From Prorocentrum cordatum (lineage: Eukaryota > Sar > Dinophyceae > Prorocentrales > Prorocentraceae), in assembly GCA_963575745.1 (NCBI GenBank), contig CAUYUJ010014349.1:358881-422880 (forward strand): a stretch of DNA of 64,000 bases, written 5' to 3'. Positions 11,465 to 22,689 of this stretch are shown here, piece after piece. The translations under genes were made by a program, and so were the position numbers. Within the stretch, counting starts at the first letter, position 1. Each line of letters begins with the position of its first letter. The notes under the pieces were generated by a model. The model was not told the origin of the DNA. It saw only the letters and a program-made list of their open reading frames with translations, and made no database searches.

Positions 11465-12790
11465 GTGCCGCCGCGCGCCGTCCCCCACTGCTGAATTGCA
11501 CCCGGATCTCCCGTCTGGGCGCGTGAGCACAACATTGCGCTCGGATGGCCCGTCTGGGCGCGCGAGCGCGGGATTGCGCTCGGACGGCCCGCCTGGGCGG
11601 CGAGCGCGGAATTGCGCCGAATCGCCCGTCTGGGCGCGCGAGCGCGAAATTGCGCTCAAATGGCCCGCCTGGGCGCGCGCGCGCGTAATTGCGCCCGGAT
11701 CGCCCGTCTGGGCGCGTGAACACAGAATTGCGCTCAAACGGCCCGTCTGGGCGCGCGAGCGCGGAATTGCGCTCAGATGGCCCGCTTGGGCGCGCCAGCG
11801 CGGAATCGCGCCCGGATCGCCGTCTGGGCGCGCGAGCGCCTGGGCGCGCGAGCGCGGATTTGCGCCCGGATTGCCCGCCTGGGCGTGCGAGCACGTAATT
11901 GCGCTCGAACGGCCTGCCTGGGCGCATGAGCGCGGAATTGCGCTCGGATGGCCCGCCTGGGCACGCGAGCGCGAAATTGCGCCCAGATCGCCCGTCTGGG
12001 CGTGCGCGCGCTGCACGAATGGCCCCCCTGTGCGCGCGAGCGCGGAATTGCGCCCGGATCGCCCGCCTGGGCGCGCGAGCGCGGAAGTGCGCTCAGATGG
12101 CCCGCCTGGGCGCGCGAGCGCGGAATTGCGCCCAGATCGCCCGTCTGGGCGCTTGAGCACAGCATTGCGCTCGGATGGGCTGTTTGGGTGCGCCAGCGCG
12201 GAATTGCGCTCGATTGGCCGGCCCGCCTGATCGCGCGAGCTCCCGCTCGGAGGGCCCGCCTGGGCGCGCGAGCGCGGAATTGCGCCCGGATCGCCCGTCT
12301 GGGCGCGAGCGGAAAAAATGCGCTCGGATGGCGCGCCTGGGCGCGCAAGCGCGGAATTGCGCCCAGATCGCCCGTCTGGGCGCGTGCGCACAGAATGGCA
12401 GCCGAATGGCCCGTCTAGGCGCGCGAGCGCGGAATTGCGTTCGGATAGCTCGTCTGGGCGCGCGAGCGCGGAATTGCGCTCAAATGGCCCACCTGGGCGC
12501 GCAAGCGCGAAATTTTTCCCAGATCGCCGTCTGGGCGTGCGAGCGCCTGGGCGCGCGAGCGCGGATTTGCGCCCGGATTGCCCGCCTGGGCGTGCGAGCA
12601 CATAATTGCGCTCGAACGGCCCGCCTGGGCGCATGAGCGCGGAATTGCGCTCGGATGGCCCGCCTGGGCACGCGAGCGCGAAATGGCGCCCAGACCGCCC
12701 GTCTGGGCGCCCAGATGGCCCGTCTGGGCGCGTGAGCACAGAATTGTAGCCAAATGGCTCGTCTGGGCGCGCGAGCGCGGAACGCACGCG
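11465..12790. repeat. 39-bp satellite, about 33 copies
   Basis: The unit has the form CCCGTCTGGG-CGCGCGAGCG-CGGAATTGCG-CTCGGATGG, 39 bp. Because 39 is divisible by three and the unit lacks stops in several frames, 13-residue peptide repeats read through on both strands. No gene is called. A block near 11820-11985 recurs near 12524-12690 with the same variant pattern, including a short truncated copy, so there is higher-order structure. Confidence 0.92.
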
Positions 12791-13226
12791 GTTCGCCCGC
12801 AACCGCGCGAGATTGCCTCTTCCTGGGTGCAAGGGCGAGATCGCACCCGGACAGGGGGCCCTGCACGCCCAGATTACCTTACCGGGCGCTGCGACGAGCG
12901 GCAGTCGCCAGCAAGGGCGCGAGCCAGGGCATGGCAGCAAGGCCAAAAACTCCTTCACGACGAGGAGCGGGCGCGAGACGGTGAACGCATGGCGACAAGG
13001 AGCGGGGGCGGACGTGGCGACGAGGAGCGCGGGCTTGCGACGAGGAGCGCGCCGGCGAGCAAAAGCGGACGGCAGGGAGGCTGAGACCAACTGCATGGCG
13101 CCGGCCACCACGGCAGCAAGGTCAGGGGCCCGCCGACGAATGGCACTGGCCAGCACGGACACGGGCCGGGGTGTGGCAGCGCAAGCCCAAGGACCCACTG
13201 AGGCGGTGGCCCCCGTTGCGCGGGTC
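12791..13226. other. unassigned DNA between satellites
   Basis: GC-rich. It contains four or five scattered copies of CGACGAGGAGCG/CGACAAGGAGCG (12958-13060), a word also present in the following 220-bp repeat. No gene recognised. Confidence 0.5.
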
Positions 13227-13952
13227 CCACTTGGGAACCTTCTGCTGGCTGGCCCGCTTGGCCAATCACCGGCAGGGAGCCGAAACATCCCTTGGGGCCC
13301 AGCTGCGCACCGTTCCCACTTGGGAAACCTTCTGCTGGCTGGTCCGCTTGGCTAGCCACCGGCAGGAAGCGAAACACCTCTGGGGGCCCACCTGGAGCAA
13401 CCTCGGGTGTGCCCTGCTGGGAGAATGGCGACGAGGAGCGCCGGCGACCTGGTGGGTATGCCTTATCCAGGCAAGGACCCGCTCCTTATCCAGGAGCTGT
13501 GCAGAGCAGCCTGCCGCACGGCTGTTGCTCCATTCCCACCTGGGAAGCTTCTACCGGCTGGTGCGCTTGGCCAGCCGCCGGCACGAACCGAAACGCTACT
13601 GGGGGCTCACTTGGAGCACCCACGGGTGTGCCCGGCTGGGAGAATCGCGACGAGGAGCGCCGGCGACTTGGTGGGTATGCCTTATCCAGGCAGGGACCCG
13701 CTCCTTATCCAGGACCTTTGCAGAGCAGCCTGCCGCGCGGCTGATGAACCATTCCCACTTGGGAACCTTCTGCCGGCTGGTGCGCTTGGCCAGCCACCGG
13801 CAGGAACGGAAAGGGCATTGGGGCCCACTTGGAGCACCCTCGGGCTTGCCCTGTTGGGAGAATGGCGACGAGGAGCGCCGGCGACCCGTGGGTATGCCTT
13901 ATCCAGGCAGGGACCCGCTCCTTATCCAGGAGCTGTGCAGAGCAGCCTGCCG
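13227..13952 (+). repeat. 219/220-bp tandem repeat, three copies plus a partial
   Basis: A partial copy (13227-13314) is followed by copies at 13315, 13535 and 13754. Units start CCCACTTGGGAACCTTCTG and contain GGCGACGAGGAGCGCCGGCG, TGGGTATGCCTTATCCAGGC and GAGCAGCCTGCCG. The last unit ends at 13952, exactly where the second 306-bp repeat begins. Confidence 0.92.
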
Positions 13953-14258
13953 TCGGAGCATCCGCAGCGAGGAGCGCTCTCCACCGCGCATCCCAGCCAC
14001 CAACCAGCCAGCCAGCGAAGAGGAGGAAGACGGAGGCGAGCGGGAGGTGAGGCCGCTCGGGCGCGTGAGCCGCAGCCCCCTGTTGGAGGCACCCAGGCAG
14101 AGAGCTGCGCCTGCAACTCAAAGCGCCCGACGTCGCATTCTTTGAGGGCTGCCAAAAGGCTAAGAGGCCAGGAAGCGAAAAGGCACCCATTTGGCACCGG
14201 TCACCTTGGGAGATTTTCCTGCCCCCAAAACCGCTGCGCGATTTCGGGGCTATGAAAA
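13953..14258 (+). repeat. 306-bp direct repeat, copy B
   Basis: Partner of 9089-9394, same orientation, one difference seen. It abuts the 219-bp repeat on the left and non-repeated DNA (GGACGAGGGAGGG) on the right. Confidence 0.95.
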
Positions 14259-15004
14259 GGACGAGGGAGGGTGAAGGACGTCTGGGGTCTGAGGTAGCCC
14301 AGCACTGGTTCCGGGGAGCAGGAAGAGGCAGAGAGGGCAAGGTTCCAGGTGCTGGGATCGGCACGGATTTTGTAATTTGTCTACCCCTGGGGGCGGTTTG
14401 CGGGCTCCGGGACCGTCCAAAACTGCACCAGATGGAATTCGGGAGAGGTCCAGGGACCGGCCTCATCCCCCATCCTGGCCGATTTTCTATTATCCCAACC
14501 AGATCAGAGTCCCCGGCCGCCTCCAAAAGGGAGAGCAAGGAAAGGAGAAGATTGGGAATCAGAGGGATCAGGGAGCTGGATGAGGAGTGGGAGCAGGATG
14601 GCGACGACGGGCCCTGCCCCCTCTCTCACGCCCGAGTCTCCTCCTTTTCCTTTTTGGGAAATCGAGCTTGGGAGGAAGGGAGGGAGAGAGGGAGGGAGTG
14701 CAGGATGACGAGTACGAGGAGGAGGAGGAGGTGGAGGAGGAGGAGGACCAGTGCAAACCCAAGATTCATCAACGATGTTGGAATAACCCCTCCCCCAAGC
14801 TCCCTCTTCTTTTAGCCCCTGCAAGGGTTCATTTCCACTGGGGAAAGAAAATACGCCGTTGGGAGACGACCGTTTGAAAATCCTGAAGCGTGCCAAAACA
14901 CTATCCTCGGATTTGTATTCCGACTAGTCAACCTGATTGCTGCGTCCTGGCCATCTTGAATCTTGCCAGACACCCATCCTTGGGACTTCGACACCGCGAA
15001 TTGC
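14259..15004. other. unassigned DNA with an AGG-rich tract
   Basis: A GAG/AGG-rich tract lies at about 14670-14755, the plus-strand source of Glu-rich frames. No gene recognised. Confidence 0.5.
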
Positions 15005-15320
15005 GCCATCACAATCGTGAAGCGCTCCGTAACACCTTTTCTGGTACGTCACCCATGGGAACGCGTGACACGTGTGCTTTAAGACGAGTTTGCCCGGCGC
15101 GAAGGCGATAACCACAACTTGAAAAGGAGTCGCCCTCAATCCGTGAAGCTCTTTCAATCATTCAGGACAAGTGTGCGTTGTGCTAAAGCGAGAACCACAT
15201 TTTGAAATAGACCGCCTTCAATCCGTGAAATTAATGCTACTTTTTCGACGTATGTGCGCGGCGTTCAGGCGAGAACAACATTTTGAACACTATCCTCCCT
15301 CCATGTGCACTGTTGCCAGA
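15005..15320 (+). repeat. degenerate about 82-bp tandem repeat, four copies
   Basis: Copies begin near 15005 (diverged), 15104, 15187 and 15268. Shared words include GGCGAGAACCACATTTTGAA and TCAATCCGTGAA. The last three starts are 83 and 81 bp apart. Confidence 0.75.
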
Positions 15321-16749
15321 ATTTAAGCTTCAGGGGTAAGGATGGTAAGGAAGTCTCAGGCGAAACGCCTGGGCCGCACTCCTGTCTGGTTTCGGGGGTG
15401 CGACACTGTCAGGGAGGAATCATTTGTAAGAAAAAGGAATGGACGAAAACGAGCGGTCAGATGTGAAGAGGAGCATTTGTGGCAGGACGACGAGGAGGAA
15501 CAATTGGAGAAGGAGGATGGATTGGGAGCGAGGCAGAGGAGTATGAGGAGGAGGAGGAGGACGAGGAGGAGGAGGAAGAGGAGGAGGAGGAGGGTGGGGA
15601 ACGTGGTACGGTGACACGGCGGACGAGACAAGAACATCTCGCATCTGGACACGAAACCGTCGGATTTTGGTGTGTTGATTTTGTCCGCGTTCTCCTTGCC
15701 CGTTACTTCCTGCTCAGTTGTTCCCTCCGTTGGGGCAGGTGAAGGAAGAAGATGGGGAGAATGGGGAATGAGGAGCAGAAGCATTTGGGAAACTGAGGAA
15801 GACGAGTAACAATCAGATACTGACGATGGAGAAGAGGAAGAGGGGAAGCACGAGGGAGAGGAAGGGGATCCTGAGATGCGGCGGCGGAGGACGTGGAGGA
15901 CAGTGGAGGAGGATGAGAAGGTGGCGATGCGGATGGAGGCGCAGTGGATTGATGAGCAGGGGTAGGAGACAGGGAGCATTGATTGGAGGATGGGGATCTG
16001 GAGCTCTCCGCCCCGCACTGTAAGTATTGGGATGCTTGTATAGTGCCACTCCTTTCTCTCTCTCTCTCACTCTCTTTGTCTGGTGGAGGCTTCGTTGGCG
16101 TTGCGGGCGTTTGGTGTGTTCGTGGGCTCCGGGTGTGACTGCGGACGCTCTTCCTGGCGTGGTCGGGAATCATCGTGCGCCGACCCAAGCCTGGCTTCTG
16201 TTGGCGACGGTGCGTGGTCAGTCTGGCGGTGTCGCGCCGCAAGGTCCAGCTGCCCAGCGTCCGCGTCTCCACGCAGCACGTACATTTTCCGAAGTCGTAC
16301 TTGAACGTGGCAACGTCCGCCCAGCCCCCGGGAGCCCTCTCTTCGCGCGTCGCCGCCGTTGATGATGAGAACGACGACGGGGACGACGATGAGGGCGACT
16401 ACGACGTGGCCGAGGGCGACCAGGACGATGTGGTCGTTGATGGTCACGACGACGAGGGGCTGCCGTCGGCGTCGTAGTCGTCAATGTCCTCGTCGTCCTG
16501 GTCGTTCTCGCACTCCTCGAGGGCGAGAGCGACGTGGATAACGAGGACGGCGCCGTCATCGCGAATCCTTTGGCGTCCTCCCTCCTCTCTTCCTCGTGCC
16601 TTTCTCTGCTCGAATGTGTTCCCGAGGTCTTGCCGTGACGTTGCGACGTGCGCGGCCTCAGATTTCTGCATGCTTATTATTGCATGTGTTTTTGGTAGCA
16701 AACCATGGGAGCATGGTATACCATCATAAATTTGTCGCTAGAGTGCACT
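15321..16749. other. unassigned DNA, purine-rich tracts
   Basis: GAG/AGG-rich tracts at 15485-15600 and 15825-15920, and a short TC microsatellite near 16050-16076. At 16355-16475 there is a GACGACG-rich stretch. No gene recognised. Confidence 0.5.
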
Positions 16750-16862
16750 AGCGTCGGGCGGAATCGGGTAAAGGATAATTTAGCGCCGAAGTTGTGTCGA
16801 CTAGAGTCGACGTTGCGTCGATTCGCGTCGATCTAGCGTCGACTGGCATCGATTAGCGCCGT
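16750..16862. repeat. GTCGA short-period array
   Basis: About nine TAGCGTCG/GTCGACT/GTCGATT words spaced 9-12 bp apart. The region is more AT-balanced than its surroundings. Confidence 0.7.
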
Positions 16863-17519
16863 TTTGCAGGAGCCAACACGATGATATGGGAGACTCCGCT
16901 TGTGGCGACCGAAACGTGCGTGTGCCCCTGCTGTCCTAGTTCGCAGGTTTCTCTGAAGAGACGGCGAGCGAACGCAGGCATCGCTTCCTCATCACCCTCC
17001 CGCTTCTCAGAGCTCTGCAGGAGGCACTGCGTATGCGCGGGCCCTCCACATTTCTCACGATCTGCCGCATTCCAACGTCTCATCGAGTGCGAACGAGCGC
17101 AGATCTGATGCGCATCCTCGTCTTCTCTCCCCCTCCACCTACCCCTCATCGTCATGGGTCCTCCTCTGTCTCGTTCTTCCCCCTCTCCGTGTATCCTCAC
17201 CTTCCGCCCGAACCTCCTCTGCCCCCTCCCCCGAACTCCTTCTCGTTCCTGCTGTTCCTGCAGCAGACAGAGCAGGAGCTTCCCTCTCGCTCATCAATAT
17301 CGCTACTTCCGTTCGCTCCTCCTTTTATCAAACCATCCTGTCGAGTTGTGTCCCGCGTCACCTCCTCTCCTTCTCCTCTCCTCTCCTCCTCCTCCTCCTC
17401 CTCATCCTCCTCATCCTCCTCTTCCTCTTCCTCCTCATCTGCCTCCCCTTCCTGCCATCCTTGCCTCTGCCCTCCGCATGTCCTCATCGTCGTCACCTCC
17501 CATCCCTTGTACCATTCAT
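16863..17519. other. unassigned DNA with a (CTC)n tract
   Basis: A CCT/CTC microsatellite lies at about 17375-17445 inside pyrimidine-rich sequence. No gene recognised. Confidence 0.5.
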
Positions 17520-18368
17520 ACGTTTCGTAGCCCCGCAGGGAGCTCCACCGAAGGCCCCACTCCCGTGCCAAAGGGTTCGCATGCGGTTCCACTCCCGTGC
17601 CGGCATGCTTTTATCACCCTAGCACGTTTCGTGGCCCCATAGCGAGCTCCGCCAAAGGCCCCAGTGGCAGGATTCGCATGCGGTTCCACCCCCAATTTCT
17701 GGCATACCCCTCACTCGTTTCGTGGCCCCATAGGGAGCTCCACCGACGGCGCCAGTGGCAGGGTTCGCATGCGGTTCCACCCCCAATGTCGGCATACACC
17801 TCACACGTTTCGTGGCCGCATATGGAGCTCCGCCGAAGGCCCCAGTGGCAGGGTTCGCATGCGGTTCCACCCCCAAGTTCTGCATACTCCTCACACACTT
17901 CGTAGCCGAACAGGGACCACCGACGGCCCCAGTGGCAGGGTTCGCATACGGTTTCACCCCCAATGCTGGCATACCCCTCACACGTTTCGTCGCCCCGTAG
18001 GCAGCTCCACCGCAGGCCCCAGCGGCAGGATTCGGATGCGGTTCCACCCCTAGTTTCGGCATACCCTTCACACGTTTCGTGGCCCCACGGTGCGCTCCAC
18101 CGACCGTCCAAGTGAAAGGGTTCGCATGCGGTTCCACTCCCGTGCCGGCATACTTTTATCACCCTAACACGTTTCGTGGCCCCATAGGGAGCTCCGCCGA
18201 AGGCCCCAGTGGCAGGGTCCGCATGCGGTTCCACCCCCCAACGTCGACATATCTTTCACACGTTTCGTGGCCCCGTCGGCAGCTTCACCGAAGGCGCCAG
18301 TGGCAGGGTTCGCATGCGGTTCTACCCCCATTCCGGCATATCTTTCACACGTTTCGTGGCCCGAAGAC
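17520..18368 (+). repeat. about 90-bp satellite, nine copies plus a partial
   Basis: The unit starts GTTTCGTGGCCCCATAGGGA and contains GCTCCACCGAAGGCCCCAGT and GGTTCGCATGCGGTTCCAC. Copies 1 and 7 share a diagnostic variant (CACTCCCGTGCCGGCAT with CTTTTATCACCCTA), and copies 2 and 8 also resemble each other. This points to a former six-unit higher-order repeat. Confidence 0.92.
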
Positions 18369-18746
18369 GATATTCACACTCTCTCTGGCTGCGGCTGCCT
18401 GTCACGTGACATCTCGGGAGTTCTTGCGCACCTCCTTCTGTCCTCGTTCTCAATGCTATTACCCTTCGTGCCCCTCCTCCTACCTACTCGTCGGCCGGTG
18501 CCTTGGCGCATGGCGATCAAGCGTGAAGCCTCTGCGGCCAGGCGATCTGAGGTGGCCCGTACGGGCTGCCGTGCGGTGTTGTCTGACTCCAATGTTGTGT
18601 GTGGTGTCTCGCGTGTCCTGCGCATGCTCATCGGAGCTTCGCGCATGCCTGCCTCACTAATTGTGGGTTTGCCACCTGTTTCGGATCACTGCGGCGTGTC
18701 CAGGATGGGAAGAGATGAGAGTGGGATGGGGAATGGATGACTGCGG

Positions 18747-18791
<45 letters not shown>

Positions 18792-19029
18792 CACATACAA
18801 GACTGCAGTGGCGCTTCGCGCCATGCACCTTGGTCCTTGAAGTTTGGTATGCAGGCGGAATGGCAGGAAGGTCAAGCCGACAATTTAGCGATAACTCCTG
18901 GTTGCCTTTTCCGGCATCGCCGCTATAATGATGTTATTCGTTATCTTTCCTCCATGCTTATTGTTCCTTATTTTTGCCATACGCTGCGCATTCTCCCCAT
19001 CCTCCTCAGCTCTTTTTTGCGGAGGCTCC
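18369..19029. other. unassigned DNA with a (CT)n microsatellite
   Basis: (CT)n at about 18741-18788, followed by ATACACATAC. No gene recognised. Confidence 0.5.
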
Positions 19030-19680
19030 TCCTTGGAGAGCCTGGGGGGCTCACAAAAGTTGTTTCGGCTTTTCTTAAGGCCTTCTGGAGGCCTCCTGGG
19101 CGCATTCTGGGGGCCTCCGGGGGCTTCCTCGGGCCACCCTGCCTCCAACCGCCGTCTCCCTGATGAACGGCCGGATCACGATTTGGAATTCTTCGGAGGG
19201 TGTCTTCGGGCCATCTTGGGCCGCCATGGGGCTCTCTGAGGGCCATCTTGGACCCGTGTTGTGCCGTTTTGGGGCTCTCTTGGGCTGCCTGGAAGCCCTT
19301 TCGGATGGTTGTGGGGCGATTTGGGAGCCTCCCAGGCGGCTTCGGACGCCCAGAAGACCGCCGTCTTGGAGCGTCGGGAAGCCGAAAAGAGGAGAACCCC
19401 AACATTCACCAAAACGCACAGAAAATCTCTGATTTTTGCCTCGGGGGGCCTTCTTGGGAGTGCTCTTGGAGGCCTCTTCGGGGCCGTCCTGGAGGCCTCT
19501 TGGGCCATCTTGAGGTCACGTCGGTCACTCTTGGAGTGCTCTTGTGCTGTCTTGGGGGTCTCTGGGACGTCTCCGATGACCCCCTGATCGCCCTAAGTGT
19601 GCTGGGAAGGCTTGGCAAAACGCCTTGCGAGGCCCCGTGGCCGCTTCGAGGCCCGTCCGGAGGGCCCCAAAGCCCCAGGT
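19030..19680 (+). repeat. GGCC-N-TCTTGG block
   Basis: Dense 10-13-bp variants of GGCCTCTTGG/GGCCGTCTTGG. A linker at about 19374-19440 is of the type GAGCGTCGGGAAGCCGAAAA followed by GATTTTTGCC. Frames stay open on both strands (Leu-Gly-Pro-Ser-Trp one way, Pro-Arg-Arg-Pro-Lys the other). These are not genes. A run of 12 G and a TATAAAAG word (about 19738) follow. Confidence 0.9.
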
Positions 19681-21749
19681 CCCGGGAGTCCGGTTTTGGG
19701 GGGGGGGGGGTGATGGGTTTTCCCCCCGCCTGGGCTTATAAAAGTATAGGAAGAGGAATATTTGTTACAGGACAGGCCATCGCATTCCCCCTCTCAGTGC
19801 ATGCATGAATGCCTCTCATGTGGTATGCAGTTCATGGTCACGTGTTACCTGCAGCTTTGCTCGCAGTAGATGACCCCGGCACGCTCAGCACGCCGCTTGT
19901 CATGGGTTGCGAGGAGTTCTTTCGCAGCAGCTCGCCCCGACCAGCGCCGACTGGGCGCCTGCCGTGTGCTCTCGTGAATTCTGCTCGCCGCGGCTGGTGC
20001 AGACGGGCCAGTTTACGTGTGATCTCAGATATGTTTTCGCCGCGATTGGCTCCGACCAGTCCCGCTGCGCTTTAGCAGCATCTTGCAGTTGCACGGACAG
20101 ACTACGCGCCATGGTTCAATGCTTTTGCATAAGATTGATGCAGAAATCACCGTATTGGGTCTCCGCCCTGATCGTGGCGGGCTTATGTACTATGGGTGAC
20201 GCAGCGTTGAGGACTGAACGGGCCAGTGCGAACCATGCGCAGGAAACGCGTCCTAAGCAGCAGACCGTTTGCTTATGTTTGTCCATATCTGAGTTCAATA
20301 TCACGCAAATTGATGATGTGTCAGCTATTTGATACACCGTTGAATTGAGCCCGCCAGCTGCTTCGTGGCCTTCTCTTCTCTGCTTCTTCGTAATAGTGCG
20401 AGCCCCCCCGCTCCTGCATGCTCTGCATCTCCGATTGCTCTTGGCTAACCGTCCGCGGTGGGACAGCATTCGCTCTTCCAGCCGAGGTCTGCCTACCAAC
20501 TGGAGCTGACAAACATGTCCGACCTGCCAGCGAACTTTCGCTGGGAGGTGCCTGATGTTGCGATTGGTTCTGCGATGTGAGAACAAGAGACATCAATGAA
20601 CACTACTGTTTATTGGCGCAGTGATGTGTTCTGGAGGTTGTGCAGATCTAATGAATATGTTGGAAAGGAGGAAGGTGAAGAGGGGGAAAGGGATGACAGG
20701 TGCACGATGAGGGAAGGGAGCTCGTGTATGTCGTTGAGGCGAGCTCTTCTGGGGGAAGGGGTTCTTGCGAGGAACCACGCTGGGTGTCAACGTGGGTTCT
20801 CGTCATCCTCCGGAGCGAGGGTAGACTTCTCATTCGAGCGCCGAGCCACCCACCAGCCGTCACGAGACGCGGCAGGAGCAGCTGCGAAGGCCCAGTCCGT
20901 GGGTCGGGCCTGCCAGTGGCGAGCCGCGCCCTGCCAAACGGCAAGCAGCACTCCTCGGCCCTCCTCCTCGAAGCCGCCCGCCCTGGCCCGAGGCTGCCAG
21001 CTGCACTCGCCTCGCTTCGCTGGCCACCTCCAGACGGGAGCCTCCTGCCCGATAACGTGGCATCGTCGCGCTCCAAGGCAGCGCGACGGTCGCGACGCGC
21101 AGGCCGGGGGCGACAGTTGCGGGCTGCATCCGTGTCCTGGGGCTGGACACTCCGTCGTGCAGTCTGGCCTGCCTACCGCGGGAGGGGCCAACGACATCGA
21201 TCTTCCCTTCCTCTCCGCTCATCGGCTCTTCGGGTGCAACTCCTGGGAGGTTGAAGTCACAATCGGCGCCTGTATATCCGAGCTCGAAACCGGCCTGATC
21301 CAGCATAATCCTACCTAATCCCGTCTAATTCCGCTCAATCCAGCTTAATCGGGCTTGATCCCGTGCCTAGTCCGGCCGAGCCTGGCCACAATGGCCTCTT
21401 CATCTGGCTGGTCATCATGACGGAGACCTCTCAGGAGTTGTTTTCAAATATTATTCCCTTCTGAAGCAGCAGCCGCGGGCGAAACAGGGGAGCTGGGGCT
21501 GCCCGCCCGACGGATGGCCGCCCTGGAGGTGCCGATGACATTCGGCTCCGGGCTGGAGGTGCAGATCGGGCCGACCCAGGGCACCGTGCCGCCCAGGAGG
21601 GGCGGAGGGGGGGGGACTCATCGTGCGGAGGGAAGGAGGGAAGGAGGGGAGGGGCGCAGGGAGGAAGGGGAGGAGGGGCGGTGGGGGGAGGGAAGGCTCG
21701 GCTGCTCTGCCGGGGCTTTTCACACTTGACTCCGACCCTGAGTGGCCAC
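19681..21749. other. unassigned DNA
   Basis: About 2 kb with no recognised domain, repeat or RNA. Near 21300-21385 there are short imperfect repeats of CTAATCC/TTAATCC words. A G-rich purine tract lies at about 21595-21705. Confidence 0.45.
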
Positions 21750-22440
21750 GAGGCTGCTCTTGGGCGGTTTCTTCTGTCTCTTGGGGAGCTGAGGCCTGTC
21801 GGAAGCCTCTGTGGGGGTCCTTGGTGTTCTCGGAGGCAGTTTTGGGGCCGTTTTGGGTACCACATAGAATGCACCGCATCGATTGGACCGCATAGATTGC
21901 ATTACATAGGTTGCATCCTCTTGGGCCGTCTTGGGGCCCTCTTGGGCCGTCGTGGGGGCCTCTTGAGTGCCTCTTCCTTGAAAACATCTTGGGATGTCTT
22001 GGGGGCTGTTTCGGCGTCTCTGTGGGCCTTTCCGGGGTCTCTTGGGGGCCTCTGTGTGGGTCCTTGGTGTTTCTCGGAGCCGTTTTGGGGTCCCTTTGGG
22101 CCGTTTTGGGCGCCTCTTGGGCTGTCTTCGGGCCCTCTTGGGCCGTCGTGGGGGCCTCTTGAGTGCCTCTTGGGCCGTCTTGGGGCAATCTGGGGGGCGT
22201 CTTGGGCCGTCTTGGAGCGTCGGGAAGGCGAGAAGTTGTTGATCCACGGTTGACAAAGGGATTTGGCGATTTTTGTCTCTTGGGACTCCCTTGGGAGGCC
22301 TCTTGGGGTGTCTTGGGGCGAGAAGGGGGCCTCTGGGACTGCTTTGGGGCCGTTGGCGTCTTGCAGCTCTCTTCTTGTCCTAGCTTGGGGCCCTCTGGAC
22401 GCCATCAGGAGCCGTCTTGAGCGCTCCAGGCGCGCTCGGG
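21750..22440 (+). repeat. GGCC-N-TCTTGG block
   Basis: TCTTGG-type array. A linker lies at about 22220-22285 and there is an internal duplication of about 200-270 bp (GGTCCTTGGTGTT near 21815 and 22058; CGTCGTGGGGGCCTCTTGAG near 21948 and 22145). A short stretch, 21859-21916, holds degenerate GCATAGATTGCAT repeats. Confidence 0.9.
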
Positions 22441-22689
22441 ACCTGGCGGCCCCCAGCGGGACGCCGGTCTAGCCGGAGCAGTATTCTATGCATATAGGTA
22501 CTCATCGTATTAGCAAAGCTACATGTAACGGGGAACCAGACCTGGGGACCCCGGGGCCGCGACCCCGACCGCAACTGGGTGTGCCGTGGGCCCCAGGGGG
22601 GCTCCCTGGGCGCCTGGGGCCCTCTAAGATCGCCCGAAGACGGCCGAAGTCGCCCTTCCGGACTGCCAAAACGACCAATGACGGTAGAG
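22441..22689. other. unassigned DNA between opposed TCTTGG blocks
   Basis: No gene recognised. It contains GGGGACCCCGGGGCC-type GC-rich sequence near 22545. Confidence 0.5.

Noticed and set aside
11378-13288. 636-codon minus-strand open frame
   Set aside because: Reads through the 39-bp satellite (13-residue peptide repeats) and flanking GC-rich DNA. No domain.
9089-14258. LTR retrotransposon with 306-bp LTRs
   Set aside because: Termini are not TG...CA, the interior is satellite DNA without gag or pol, and no target-site duplication was seen.
19690-19750. TATAAAAG at about 19738 as a promoter
   Set aside because: No gene with a credible start follows, and dinoflagellate promoters generally lack a classical TATA box.
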